64,000 nt of DNA from Burkholderiaceae bacterium (GTDB lineage Bacteria > Pseudomonadota > Gammaproteobacteria > Burkholderiales > Burkholderiaceae_C). The notes under the pieces were generated by a model. That model worked only from the letters and a program-made list of their open reading frames with translations, searched no databases and was not told where the DNA came from. A program made the position numbers and the translations under genes. Below are positions 1-9,783 of this stretch, in pieces. Positions within the stretch are counted from its first letter, which is position 1. Each line of letters begins with the position of its first letter. Where the stretch lies: contig JACKLO010000015.1 in assembly GCA_024235915.1 (NCBI GenBank), forward strand, positions 62,001 through 126,000, read 5' to 3'.

Positions 1-3000
1 TGGCGTAGTCGCTCTGGCCGCTGTTGCCATAACGGCCGGCCACCGAGCTGAACGCCACAAAGAACTTCAGCTTGGCCGCATCGACCTGCGCGGCCAGCTG
101 CAGCAGGCCGAAGACCTTGGTCTCCAGCACACGGGCCCAGCTCTCGCGGGTCTTGTCGGCCCAGCGCTTGTCCTCGATGACACCCGCACCGTGCACCACA
201 CCGTCGATGCGGCCGTGCCGGGTGACGAGGTCGGCCACCAGACGCTGCAAGGCAGCAGCGTCGTTGACGTCGACCGCGTGGTACTCCACCTGCGCGCCAC
301 CGGCCCGGAAGTCGGCCAGGTTGGCGCGCATCTCCCGGGCACCCAGGTGAGCCTGCACCTTGCGCTGCACGTCGCCCGGGGTCATCTTCGCGCGGCCGGC
401 GCGGATCTCGCCCACGTAATGCCGTTGCAGCGCCGCGGCATCGACACAGGCCGCGATCTCGGGCGGCTCTGCGTCCTGCAGCGCGCTGCGCCCGGTGAGC
501 ACCAGCACATTGCCCGGCAGGGCCAGTTCCCGCAGCACCTCGGCGGTGATGCCACGGGCGCCTCCAGTGGCCAGCACCACCACGTCGCGTAGCGGGGCGG
601 CCGATGGCACTTTCGCCTCGACCGTGCGGAACACGGTGCGCAAACCGGCGGGATAACCCACCTCGATGCGGCCGCCGTCGACCGCGATCTCTTCGGCCAG
701 CAGGCTGGCCAAACGCTCGGGAGGCTGCTGGAGGTCCAGATCGACCGCGCGCACGCGCAAGCCCGGACGCTCCTCCTGCAGCGACTTCAGCGCGCCAACG
801 GCGCCGCCGGTCAGCTTCAGAGCCGCCGGGCCGGTGCCGCCACGGGCAAAGTAGCCGCCCCAGCCGGACACCGCCATCACATGGCCTTGGGCATGCAGCC
901 GATCCCCCAACTGGCGCACGAGCACGTACAACAGCTCTTCGCCCTGCCACAGCGCTGGACGCCACGTCGAAGGCCCCGCCGACAGGTCCAGTTCAGGGCC
1001 AGCCAGGCCGGCCAGGTGCACGACGCCTGCCACAGGCTCCGCCGCCGCGTTGGCAGCGAGCAAGTCCGCCAAGGCCGCATCCAGCGCGGCTTCGTCCGCC
1101 ATGGGCGGCAGCACATCGACCGACACACCGGTGGCGCGCAGTTGCGCGGCCAGTGCAGGCGCCAGCCCAGCAGCGTCGGGCACGATCAGGAAGCGGCCGG
1201 GCGTGAGCCGCCGCGGATGCGTCGCATCCAGCGGTTCGCGCTCGGCGCGCATGACATGCCGGGACGGGTGGTCGAGCACTTGCTGCGCGCGCTCGACCTT
1301 TACCCCCGCCCCGGCCACATCAAAAGGGACGGCTGCCCCTTCGACCTTGACCTGGCCGATGATGTCCAGCATCCCGCTGAGCGAGGGCTGGGTGTTCAGC
1401 TTGCTGCGGCTGTCCTTCAAGGCTTCGCGCTGCGCGTCCGGCAGCTTCTGCAGCAGGGTGCCGACGACTTCGATGCGCTTGATCGAATCAATGCCGAGGT
1501 CGGATTCGAGGTTCTGCTCCAGGCCCACCATGTCGCGCGGGTAGCCGGTCTTCTCCTCGACGATCGACAGCAGCAGATCGGTCACGGCCTCACGGCCGAG
1601 TGCGCCCGAGGCTGCCGCAGCCGGCTTGGCCACAGGTGTGGGCGCAGCGGCGGTCACCGGAGCGGGGGCCGACACCGGTGCAGCGGCGACCGGCACCGCA
1701 GCGGCCGGAGCGGCCACCGGAGGCACCACCGAAACCGGCGCGGCCGGCACGGCGGCCGGCGGCATCGCAACCGCCGCGACGGGCACCGAAGGCACCATCA
1801 CCTCGGCGGCCCGTGGCAGGGTCAGCGGCACCGAGCGCGGGCGCAAGGCCGGACGTGGCGCAGCGGCCGCCAAGTCGCTGCCCAGGTAGCTGGCCATCAC
1901 GCGTTCCTGGGTCTCCAGGAACTGGCGCATCGTGTCGAAGTAATCCGACATCACGGTGGGGTCCGCAATGCCGGCCCCTGGTCGTCGTTCATCCATAGGG
2001 CGGCCCCTTCTGTAGGACGGGTTGGAAATCTGGCGTGCCGCAGGCCTGGACCGTGGCGGCACCGTTTGTGTGGCGAAAGAGGAAGCAGAGGCAGCGAGCG
2101 CTGTCGCAGCAACTTGTGCTGCAGGTGCTGCAGGTGCGGAGGGCGCCAGGGCAGGCGCCACGGTGGTCGTGACGGCTGCCGCTTCAGCCGCAGCTGCCGA
2201 AGCCCGTGCCTGGGCGACCTCCAGCGTGACGCCGACGGTGGTGGGCACCGGGTCGGACGCCCGCCGCGCACGGCTGCCGTTGAGCATCCAGGCGTGGCGC
2301 GACACGGGTTCCAGGCGCAGCAGCGTGGCAGGTTGAGACAGGTCGCCGACGCGCACGTCGCGGCCGGCAAACAGCGGCGCGGGATCCAGCGACAGGCCCG
2401 CGCAGAGCAGCCGTCCGACGGCGCCCAGCAACCCGACCAGGCCCCCACCCTCATCGACCGCCACCGCGAGGTGCGGCTTGTCCCCCAGGATGCGGCCCAC
2501 CAGGCGCGACAGCACGGCCTTCGGCCCGATCTCCACGAAGATGCGCGCACCGTCGGCGTGCATGGCCTCGACCTGGGCGACGAACTCCACCGGCTTGACC
2601 AGGTGTTCGGCCATCTGCTTGCGGATGCGCCCGACATCGCTGGCGTGGGCCCGCGCCGTGGTGTTGCTGTAGACCGGGAATGCCGGGGCCGCGAAGGGCG
2701 TCAGCTCGATCAGGTCGCCCAGCGCCTGCTGGGCCGGACGCACCAAGGGCGAATGGAAGGCCGCGGCCACCGGGATTGGTGTGGCCTCCAGGCCGGCCTG
2801 CGCCAGACGCGCCGCTGCCGCCGCCACTGCGGCCTGGGTGCCGGAGAGGATGCATTGCTGCGGCGCGTTGTGGTTGGCGATGAGCACGCCGTCGATGTCG
2901 GCGATGGCGTCCTCGACGTCCTTGCGCGGCGCCGTCACGGCCGCCATGGTGCCCAGTTCGGCACCCTGGGCCGCCGCCGCATCGACGATGAAACGGCCGC

Positions 3001-6000
3001 GCGCGGCCGACAGTGCCATCAGGTCGTCGAAGCCGATCACACCCGCGGCGTGCAGCGCGACGAATTCCCCATAGCTGTGGCCCGCGGCCATGTCCCCTTG
3101 CAGGCCCATGCTGCGCAGCACGGCCAGCAGGCCCGCTTCCACCGCGCCAAGGGCGGGCTGGGCCACGTCGGTGCGCGTCAGCGCCTCGCGGGCCGCGGTG
3201 CGGGCTTCATCGTCATAGCCACCGCGCGGCAGGATGAATTCACTCAAGCGCGTGCCGGCGCCGAAGCGCTGGCCGAAGGCCGGCGCCAGCACGCGGTCGG
3301 CCTCGGCCAGCACGGCGGCGCAGGCCGGGAAGTGCAAGGCGGCTTCGCGCGCCATCTCGGGATACTGTGAACCCTGGCCCGGGAACAGCAAGGCCACCTG
3401 CCCTTCCAGCGGCGCGCCAATGCCGTGCGACACGCCGGGCGGCGGCGGGGTGCGTGGGTCGTCAAGCCAGGCAGCGGCGGCGGCCATCTTCTGGCGCGCC
3501 TCGGCCACGTCACGGGCGACGATGGCCAGGCGCTCGGAGGCGCCAGCTTGCCAGCCTTGGGCCAGACTGGCGGCGAGATCGCGCAGCTCGAGCCCATGCA
3601 CATCGGCCAGACCATCGTGCAGGCTGCGCAGCGCTGCCTGCAACGCGGGCCGATCGGCCGCTGACCACAGCAGCAACTCGGCCGGGCGGCGCTGCGCCGG
3701 CGGCGGCGTCAGCCACGGTCGGTACTCGCGGCTGTAGGCCTCGAGCACCACGTGGAAGTTGGTGCCGCCGAATCCGAAGGCACTGATGGCCGCGCGGCGC
3801 GGTCGGTCAGGCTCGGCCAGCCACGGACGGGCCTCGTCCAGCAGGTACAGCGGGTTGGCCGGGTCGCGCAGCACGGCGTTCGGCACGCGCACATTGCGGT
3901 GCGGCGGCAGCACGCGGTGGTGCAGCGACAGTGCGGCCTTGATCATGCCGGCGATGCCGGCACTGGCCTTCGTGTGGCCGATGTTCGTCTTGACCGAGCC
4001 GATGACCGAACGCCGCGGTGCGGCACCTTCTTCCAGCATCAGCTGGGTGGTGCTCTGCAGCTCCGCGGTGTCGCCAGCCACCGTGCCCGTGCCATGGGCC
4101 TCGAACAGGCCCACGCTGGACGGCCCGAAGCCGGCCATCGCGTAGGCGCGCCGCATCGCACGCAATTGACCTGCGGGCAGCGGTGCGGTCATGCCCTTGG
4201 CGTTGCCGTCGCTGCTGCCCCCCACGCCCTTGATGACGGCGTAGATGCGGTCGCCGTCGCGTTCGGCGTCGGCCAGGCGCTTGAGCGTCACCATCGCCAT
4301 GCCTTCGCTGATGGCGATGCCGTCGCCTTCGGCGTCGAAGGTGGAGCAGCGGCCGCGCGGCGATAGCGCCTGCGTCTTGCTGAAGCACAGGTAGGCGAAC
4401 GGGCCCTGCACGGTGTCCACGCCGCCCGCGATGACGATGTCGCTGCGGCCGGCCACGAGTTCCGTGACCCCCTGGTACACCGCCGCCAGCGACGAGGCGC
4501 AGGCGGCGTCGGTGGTGAAGTTGACGCCGCCGAAGTTCAGCCGGTTGGCGATGCGGCCGGCGATGACGTTGAGCAGGATGCCGGCGAAGGAATCCTCGGT
4601 CCATTCGGGCAGCCGGTCGGCCACATCGGCGGGCAGGTCACCCTGGAATCGCGGCAGTTCGGCACGCAGGCCGTACTGCTGGCCGACATCGCCGGTGCCA
4701 CCACTGGCGCCGACAATGATCGACGCACGTTCGCGGTCGAAGGGCCGGTCGTCGTAGCCGGCGTCGGCGAGTGCGCGGCGCGCCACCTCCAGCGCCATCA
4801 ACTGCATCGGGTCCACCGACTCGATGGATTTCGGCGGCATGCCATAGCGCATGGGGTCGAAGGCCATGTCCTCCAGAAAACCACCCCAGCGCGAGTAGAT
4901 CTTGTCCTTGGCGTGGCGATCCTCGGAGAAGTAGAGGCGCCAATCCCAGCGGTGGGCGGGGATCTCGGTGATCGCATCGACCTTGCCGAGGATGTTTTCC
5001 CAGTAGGCCTCCAACCCCCGCGACCCCGGCAACAGGCAGGCCATGCCCACGATGGCCACATCGGCCGGCTGTCCGGCGGCCGCAGCGGGCGTGGCGGCCA
5101 ACTTGGCCGCGGCATGCTGCCGCAGCAGACCTTGCGCCCCTTCTGTAACGTCGCGATGCACGCTGGCAATGTCGGTTTCTTCGCCGCGCAGCAGCGCCAC
5201 CTGACCGAGCATGTACATGCCGTCGCGCAACTGGGTCTCGCCATCCAGCGTCTGCAACTCGCCGGTGGTGGCGTGCCGGTTGCGACCCTTGGAGGCGATG
5301 CGCAGGCGGCCCAGGATAAGGTCGTCGAGCTGGGCACGCGCTTCGTCGGCCGGCACCCGCTGTTCCTTGAGTGCCTTCCGTTGGCGGAAGAAGTCGGCGG
5401 CAAACGGGGTGTAGGCACAGCGGCTGGCGTGGCCCGGACCAGATTCGAGATTGACCGTGCGCTCGCAGTCGATGACGGCCTGTTGGAATCCCTGGACAAC
5501 TGCGCCGCTGGCAACGATCTCGCGGGTGAAAAGATAGGCGCTGCCCATCAGGATGCCGACCTTGACGCCCAGCGCGGCCAACGGTGCGGCCATCACCTGC
5601 AGCATGGCCGATGAGGTGGCGTCGTGGATGCCGCCGGCAAACACCACCTGCACCTCGGCCGCGGGCACCTTGCCGGTGCCCAGTTCGGTCAGCAGGCGGT
5701 CGATCATTGTGCTCCAGAGCACGAAGCTCGACAGCGGGCCGATGTGCCCGCCGCATTCACGCCCTTCGAAGATGAAGCGGCGCGCGCCCTCCTGCATGAA
5801 CATGCCAATCAGGTTGGCCGACGGCACGTGCAGGAAGGACGGGATGCCCGAGCGTTCCAGGTGCACCGCCTGGTCGGGGCGTCCGCCGGCGATGATGGCA
5901 AAGCTGGGCTTGAAGCGCCCGGCCATGGCCAGTTGTTCGTCCAGCAGCGCCTGGGGGGCAAAACCCAGCAGGCCGATGCCCCAGGGCTTGTCGGCCAGCA

Positions 6001-7108
6001 GCGTGGCCGAGCGCTGCAGCAGTTCCTCCAGCGCCTTCCCCTTCAGCAGGGCAAAGGCCACCATCGGCAGGGCGCCGTCATTGGCGATGGCCTGCGCGAA
6101 CTCCGCGACGTCAGACACGCGGGTCATCGGCCCCTGGATCACCGGCAGCCGCGTGCCCAGCGCCTGCGCCAGCGCGGCACCAGGCAGGACGCTGCCCTGC
6201 GCCAGCGCCAGTCCAGGCCACTGCGCCACCGCCGCGTCGATCTCTGCCAGCACACTGGCCAGACGGCCATGCTTGCGCGCCAACGCACCAGCGAAGCAGA
6301 CATCCTGGCCCAACGGCAGCAGCCCCGTCTGGGGTTTGGCCCAGTCGATGCGGCCATGCGCCAGGGGAGTCAAGGTATCACGTGACTGGCCGTCACCCGC
6401 GTCCACGAACGCCTTGGCACCCGCCTGACCCGGCCGCACCAGCAAGCGGAAGTAGCTGCCGGTCTCGCCATCGCCCACCGCCACGGTCTCGCTGCCGCCC
6501 AGGTTGGCCAGCAGGTTGCGCGTGGCCGGCGGAAGCCCGGCTTCGTCCAGGCAGAGCAGTTGACTGTCGAGGGCGACACCCTTCATGCCCACCGCGGCAC
6601 AGGCTGCGGCGACGCCTGGCGAGACGCCACCACGCAGGTACAGCGGCAGGCTGGTTCGCGCCAGCCACCATTGCATCAGGATGAAGCTGGCGGCGTCGCC
6701 GACGAAGCCACCGGCCTCGTTGCCCTTCAGCAGGAGACCGTCAATCGCCGTGGCCACCGCATCGGGCAAAGCGGTGGTTTCAGTGGTTTCCAGCAGTACC
6801 CGCTTGCCCGCCACGCGTTGCGCTGCAAGCGCCTCGACATGGGTGCAGGCCGTGGCTTGGTCCACGATGAGCCAGCCGATGTCGCTGCGCGAGGCCAGCG
6901 ACGTCCACAGCGCCGCATCCAGGGGCCCCAGGCGCACACCCAAGGTGCCTTCGCGCTCGGCCCCCAATGTCTGGAGGCGGGCCAGCGTCTGCGAAGCCGC
7001 GACGTCAAACTCTGCGTCGACGACACCAACGGCCCCGGAACGCGCGGCCGCTGTGGCCAGCACAGTGCCAGCGTGGCCCGCCGGCGTCAGAACAAACTTG
7101 TGAAACAC
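1..7108 (-). CDS. PUFA/secondary-lipid-type polyketide synthase (ER-like, KS, AT, ACP, KR), cut at the left edge
   Basis: A single open frame of at least 2369 codons begins at a GTG (7106-7108) behind a GGAAGGG ribosome site and leaves the window. Residues about 1-620 resemble a nitronate-monooxygenase/PfaD-like flavin enoyl reductase (KGNEAGGF near 129, AGGIHDA near 488). The ketosynthase starts near 680 with IVGMACLLPG and has Cys870 in DAACASS, His1005 in EAHGTGT and His1045 in NIGHTKA. The acyltransferase carries Ser1345 in GHSYGEF. An Ala/Pro-rich linker leads to an acyl carrier protein with Ser1875 in LGIDSIKR, a motif typical of PUFA synthases. A ketoreductase follows (TGGARGI near 2175) and its YxxxN-type Tyr2368 lies at the very edge. 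All visible catalytic residues are intact. The family builds long acyl chains by iterative condensation. The product here is not known; neighbouring genes suggest it is sulfated. Any DH domain would lie outside the window. Confidence 0.93.
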   Translation of the reverse strand, partial: MFHKFVLTPAGHAGTVLATAAARSGAVGVVDAEFDVAASQTLARLQTLGAEREGTLGVRLGPLDAALWTSLASRSDIGWLIVDQATACTHVEALAAQRVAGKRVLLETTETTALPDAVATAIDGLLLKGNEAGGFVGDAASFILMQWWLARTSLPLYLRGGVSPGVAAACAAVGMKGVALDSQLLCLDEAGLPPATRNLLANLGGSETVAVGDGETGSYFRLLVRPGQAGAKAFVDAGDGQSRDTLTPLAHGRIDWAKPQTGLLPLGQDVCFAGALARKHGRLASVLAEIDAAVAQWPGLALAQGSVLPGAALAQALGTRLPVIQGPMTRVSDVAEFAQAIANDGALPMVAFALLKGKALEELLQRSATLLADKPWGIGLLGFAPQALLDEQLAMAGRFKPSFAIIAGGRPDQAVHLERSGIPSFLHVPSANLIGMFMQEGARRFIFEGRECGGHIGPLSSFVLWSTMIDRLLTELGTGKVPAAEVQVVFAGGIHDATSSAMLQVMAAPLAALGVKVGILMGSAYLFTREIVASGAVVQGFQQAVIDCERTVNLESGPGHASRCAYTPFAADFFRQRKALKEQRVPADEARAQLDDLILGRLRIASKGRNRHATTGELQTLDGETQLRDGMYMLGQVALLRGEETDIASVHRDVTEGAQGLLRQHAAAKLAATPAAAAGQPADVAIVGMACLLPGSRGLEAYWENILGKVDAITEIPAHRWDWRLYFSEDRHAKDKIYSRWGGFLEDMAFDPMRYGMPPKSIESVDPMQLMALEVARRALADAGYDDRPFDRERASIIVGASGGTGDVGQQYGLRAELPRFQGDLPADVADRLPEWTEDSFAGILLNVIAGRIANRLNFGGVNFTTDAACASSLAAVYQGVTELVAGRSDIVIAGGVDTVQGPFAYLCFSKTQALSPRGRCSTFDAEGDGIAISEGMAMVTLKRLADAERDGDRIYAVIKGVGGSSDGNAKGMTAPLPAGQLRAMRRAYAMAGFGPSSVGLFEAHGTGTVAGDTAELQSTTQLMLEEGAAPRRSVIGSVKTNIGHTKASAGIAGMIKAALSLHHRVLPPHRNVRVPNAVLRDPANPLYLLDEARPWLAEPDRPRRAAISAFGFGGTNFHVVLEAYSREYRPWLTPPPAQRRPAELLLWSAADRPALQAALRSLHDGLADVHGLELRDLAASLAQGWQAGASERLAIVARDVAEARQKMAAAAAWLDDPRTPPPPGVSHGIGAPLEGQVALLFPGQGSQYPEMAREAALHFPACAAVLAEADRVLAPAFGQRFGAGTRLSEFILPRGGYDDEARTAAREALTRTDVAQPALGAVEAGLLAVLRSMGLQGDMAAGHSYGEFVALHAAGVIGFDDLMALSAARGRFIVDAAAAQGAELGTMAAVTAPRKDVEDAIADIDGVLIANHNAPQQCILSGTQAAVAAAAARLAQAGLEATPIPVAAAFHSPLVRPAQQALGDLIELTPFAAPAFPVYSNTTARAHASDVGRIRKQMAEHLVKPVEFVAQVEAMHADGARIFVEIGPKAVLSRLVGRILGDKPHLAVAVDEGGGLVGLLGAVGRLLCAGLSLDPAPLFAGRDVRVGDLSQPATLLRLEPVSRHAWMLNGSRARRASDPVPTTVGVTLEVAQARASAAAAEAAAVTTTVAPALAPSAPAAPAAQVAATALAASASSFATQTVPPRSRPAARQISNPSYRRGRPMDERRPGAGIADPTVMSDYFDTMRQFLETQERVMASYLGSDLAAAAPRPALRPRSVPLTLPRAAEVMVPSVPVAAVAMPPAAVPAAPVSVVPPVAAPAAAVPVAAAPVSAPAPVTAAAPTPVAKPAAAASGALGREAVTDLLLSIVEEKTGYPRDMVGLEQNLESDLGIDSIKRIEVVGTLLQKLPDAQREALKDSRSKLNTQPSLSGMLDIIGQVKVEGAAVPFDVAGAGVKVERAQQVLDHPSRHVMRAEREPLDATHPRRLTPGRFLIVPDAAGLAPALAAQLRATGVSVDVLPPMADEAALDAALADLLAANAAAEPVAGVVHLAGLAGPELDLSAGPSTWRPALWQGEELLYVLVRQLGDRLHAQGHVMAVSGWGGYFARGGTGPAALKLTGGAVGALKSLQEERPGLRVRAVDLDLQQPPERLASLLAEEIAVDGGRIEVGYPAGLRTVFRTVEAKVPSAAPLRDVVVLATGGARGITAEVLRELALPGNVLVLTGRSALQDAEPPEIAACVDAAALQRHYVGEIRAGRAKMTPGDVQRKVQAHLGAREMRANLADFRAGGAQVEYHAVDVNDAAALQRLVADLVTRHGRIDGVVHGAGVIEDKRWADKTRESWARVLETKVFGLLQLAAQVDAAKLKFFVAFSSVAGRYGNSGQSDYA

Positions 7109-7287
7109 GCCCGGTCCCTTCCTCTTTCGCCGCCCCCTGCGCACCCCGGCGTCGACTCACGTGGGGCTCTTCGGCCCGATGTTGCTTTGCAGCAGACGTT
7201 AGCACGCGGCCTCAGAAATGCTGGCCCCTAACACCGTGGTGGAGCCCGCAGATTCCACCCCACTGCGTGGGATATGCACGGCAGGCC

Positions 7288-7339
7288 TGACCCGCCGCGC
7301 CAGCGGACGTGCAAGACCGATGCCAGGCGCGGCGGGTCA
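7288..7339. repeat. perfect 14-bp inverted repeat (hairpin) after the 7337-8542 gene
   Basis: TGACCCGCCGCGCC at 7288-7301 is exactly complementary to GGCGCGGCGGGTCA at 7326-7339, with a 24-nt loop. The right arm contains the stop codon of the minus-strand gene that ends at 7337. No T-run follows on either strand, so this is more likely an mRNA 3'-end or processing hairpin, or a protein-binding site, than a classical terminator. A sigma-54-type element for the downstream synthase gene lies in the loop. Confidence 0.7.
7311..7325 (-). promoter_or_regulatory. sigma-54 (-24/-12) promoter candidate for the polyketide synthase
   Basis: On the minus strand the sequence is TGGCATCGGTCTTGC, followed by A. 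It matches the RpoN consensus TGGCAY-N5-TTGCW, with GG and GC separated by exactly 10 bases. The nearest downstream minus-strand start is the GTG of the synthase at 7108, about 190 bases from the expected transcription start. Similar elements lie before the sulfotransferase operon and before cysD. Confidence 0.55.
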
Positions 7340-8542
7340 GCGGCCAGGTGCCAGCCCGGTGAACACCCGCCAGACACCTTCCTGCTGCGCGGGGACCGAC
7401 GCCTGGTCGGCGCGGTTGTAGTAGAGGTAGGCCCCGTCGGCACAGAAGAAGACTTCCGGGTCCGAGCGCTGGCGCTTGACGGTGTTGTCGACCAACTTGA
7501 CCGTGCTGGGTGCGCTGGCGTCGATGTTCGACAGCCAGATCATCGACGCATATGTGTCCGAGCCCACCGAACTGACGAAGTACACGTAGGAACGCCCCTC
7601 GTACACGAAAGGCTCGGGCGACATGATCTTCATCCAGGGGGGAATGCGTGTACTGAAGATCACCGTCCAGGCCAATTGGCCCTGCGCATCCGGCAACTGA
7701 CGGTAGACGCGCAGTTCCCGGTAGTCGGCAATGGTGAAAAAGAGGTGCTCGCCACCGAACTCCGGCGCGCGCCACATCCAGGGCACGGATTTCAGGTCCT
7801 TGGCACCGTCGTCGAAGGTCAACTGGGTGAGCTGCTTGCTGTCGACGTCGTAGCGGTGCACCTGGTTGAGACCGTTCACCGGCGCGACGTAGATCAGCGC
7901 CCGCTCGCCTTCCACCCAGCGCACCGAGCGCTGACCGTTCTGTGCGAGCGGGATCGCTTCCTCGGTGGAAGGATCATCGATCTCGCGCCACATGCGGGTG
8001 CCGTTGGCGGCGGCGTAGGAGATCCGCGGGTGGGCGTCGTCCTCGTCCTTGCTGGCGTAAGGCCCGTTGCGTGCCAGTTCGGGCGACAGGTACTCGGTAC
8101 TCCATTGCCCAGGCGCCAACTCGGTGGCCAAGGCGAGCCTGGCATTGCCACGCGTGGGCGAAGAATTGGGCAGCAGCTTGGTGTAGGCGATTTTCGCCCC
8201 GTCGGCCGTGTGCACCCATTCCGGGCCGTTGATGGGAATGGTGAGCGTCTGCGCGATGGTCAACGCGTCACGATCAACAAGCACGCCCTTGCCGTTGCGC
8301 GGCGAGAACATGCAGTCGGACTCGCGCACATTGCCCAGCCAGAGCCGGCCGATCGCGTCGGTCCAGACGAACTGGCGGCGGGCCTGGTTGAACTCCAGAT
8401 CGATGATGTCGGGTTGAGCCGTGACCTGCGCTTCCGGCTGCGCACCTTGTGCATGCACGGCCGACATCGTCACCACCGACAGGGTCAGCGCCAGCAGCAG
8501 GGAGGACGCCCGAATGGACCGGGGAGCTGAAGTTGCATTCAT
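7337..8542 (-). CDS. secreted protein of unknown function, beta-propeller-like (paralogue A)
   Basis: The 401-residue product has a signal peptide (residues 1-31, hydrophobic core SLLLALTLSVV, cleavage after AVHA). The rest is rich in short Trp/Asp/Tyr strands (IGRLWLGN, GPEWVHT, APEFGGEH, SPEPFVYEGRS) like TolB/WD-type propellers, but I cannot assign a named family. It is clearly homologous to the protein at 9784-11043: both share GPEW, the APEF block, SPEPF-Y-GRS and a C-terminal GVWRV-TGL. The start ATG has an AAGG nine bases upstream. A periplasmic or extracellular role linked to the lipid cluster is inference. The pair may bind or sense an exported product. Confidence 0.8.
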   Translation of the reverse strand: MNATSAPRSIRASSLLLALTLSVVTMSAVHAQGAQPEAQVTAQPDIIDLEFNQARRQFVWTDAIGRLWLGNVRESDCMFSPRNGKGVLVDRDALTIAQTLTIPINGPEWVHTADGAKIAYTKLLPNSSPTRGNARLALATELAPGQWSTEYLSPELARNGPYASKDEDDAHPRISYAAANGTRMWREIDDPSTEEAIPLAQNGQRSVRWVEGERALIYVAPVNGLNQVHRYDVDSKQLTQLTFDDGAKDLKSVPWMWRAPEFGGEHLFFTIADYRELRVYRQLPDAQGQLAWTVIFSTRIPPWMKIMSPEPFVYEGRSYVYFVSSVGSDTYASMIWLSNIDASAPSTVKLVDNTVKRQRSDPEVFFCADGAYLYYNRADQASVPAQQEGVWRVFTGLAPGR

Positions 8543-8677
8543 GTTCGGCTGCCTTGCAAGGACCAGACCCGAAGTCTAGTCATCGTGCACGCGCGCCGAC
8601 CCCACGATTCGAGGGATCAGACAGGCACGCCAGACTGGGATTCCTACAATTCGAGCATTCCCTCGCGCGGAGTCCGC

Positions 8678-9676
8678 ATGCATCAAGTGAACCCTTCCCC
8701 GCGCCTGCCGTTGCGCCGGGTGGCCCTGGCGGCCCTGCTGGCCGCTGCTGCCGTTCCTGCCGTCGCCGTCACGCTGCAGGAACGCATTGCTGCAGCCTCC
8801 GAAACGGCGGGCAGCAGCAGCAACACCTGCCTGGCGGCGCGGCCGTTCTACTGGGAAGTCGGCTCGGCGTCCCAGCAGCTGGCGGGCGGCTCGGTGAACG
8901 CCGACGGCGACCCGAAGAGCTACACGCGCACCTCGCGCCTGAATCTGGGTTCGGTCTCCAAGTGGGTGTTTGCCGCCTACGTGCTCGAGCGCACGGGGGG
9001 CACGCTGACCAGCGACCAGCAGGCCAAGCTGCAGCACCTCAGCGGCTATGTGAGCCTGGGCAAGTGCTACCCCGGCCAGACCGTGGGGGCCTGCTACCGC
9101 TACGAGGACAACGAGACGCTGACCCCGGAAGCCGTCGGCAAGTTCGACTACGACGGCGGGCACATGCAGCGCCTGGCCATGGACCTGGGGCTCGGCAAGC
9201 TCAAACGCCAGCAGCTGGCCAATGAAGTGTTGTCCTACATCGGCGCCCAGCTGCCCCTGGGCTTCAGCGTGCCGATGCCGGCCGGTGGCGCCAACGGCAC
9301 GCCGGCGGGCATTGCCACCTTCCTGCGCAAGCTCATGAACCAGCAGCTGGTGCTGGGCGCCCAACTGGGCACATCGCCCGTCTGCACGAACCCCACCACC
9401 TGCGCCGCGGGCGAAGCCCTGGGGACGCCAGTGCCGTTGGAAGAGAGCTGGACTTACTCGCTGGGCCACTGGGTGGAAAGCGACCCGGTGCATGGCGACG
9501 GCAGCTTCAGCAGCCCCGGCACGCTGGGCTTCTACCCCTGGATCAGTGCCAACACGACGTCTTATGGGCTGATCGCCCGCGATGTGGATGCCGGCAACAG
9601 CTGGCCGTCGGTACAGTGTGGCCGCCAGGTTCGCAAGGCCTGGCAGACCGGAGTGCCGCAGCACGACCCGCAGTGA
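8678..9676 (+). CDS. secreted serine hydrolase-like protein (beta-lactamase/PBP fold suspected)
   Basis: A 332-residue protein with a cleavable signal peptide (hydrophobic stretch VALAALLAAAAVPAVA). The ATG at 8678 was chosen because GGAG lies five bases upstream and the signal peptide begins there. The segment LGSVSKWVFAAYVLE has an SxxK-like SVSK, as in serine beta-lactamase-fold enzymes, and YGLIARD near the C-terminus resembles the strand after the KTG box. A clear KTG triad and a clear YxN were not found, so activity is uncertain. Six or more cysteines suggest disulfides and export. It is transcribed divergently from the 7337-8542 gene and sits between the two propeller paralogues. Confidence 0.72.
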   Translation: MHQVNPSPRLPLRRVALAALLAAAAVPAVAVTLQERIAAASETAGSSSNTCLAARPFYWEVGSASQQLAGGSVNADGDPKSYTRTSRLNLGSVSKWVFAAYVLERTGGTLTSDQQAKLQHLSGYVSLGKCYPGQTVGACYRYEDNETLTPEAVGKFDYDGGHMQRLAMDLGLGKLKRQQLANEVLSYIGAQLPLGFSVPMPAGGANGTPAGIATFLRKLMNQQLVLGAQLGTSPVCTNPTTCAAGEALGTPVPLEESWTYSLGHWVESDPVHGDGSFSSPGTLGFYPWISANTTSYGLIARDVDAGNSWPSVQCGRQVRKAWQTGVPQHDPQ

Positions 9677-9732
9677 CCGCCGAGGGATGGGGAGTGCAGC
9701 TCTGCGGCGCACCCCATCGCGCGGCAAACTGA

Positions 9733-9756
9733 AAAGGCCGCCCATGGGCGGCCTTT
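9733..9756. terminator. bidirectional intrinsic terminator between convergent genes
   Basis: A perfect 24-base palindrome (AAAGGCCGCCC, centre AT, GGGCGGCCTTT) is flanked by A-rich sequence on the left and TTTGTTGT on the right. It lies between the convergent genes ending at 9676 (+) and 9784 (-) and could serve both. Confidence 0.85.
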
Positions 9757-9783
9757 GTTGTGCAAGGGGGTCGGTGCAACCGC

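Noticed and set aside
881..3370. Very long open frame (829 codons) on the plus strand
   Set aside because: It lies antisense to the PKS, whose frame shows intact catalytic motifs. The plus frame is rich in Arg, Gly and His, typical of shadow frames in high-GC DNA.
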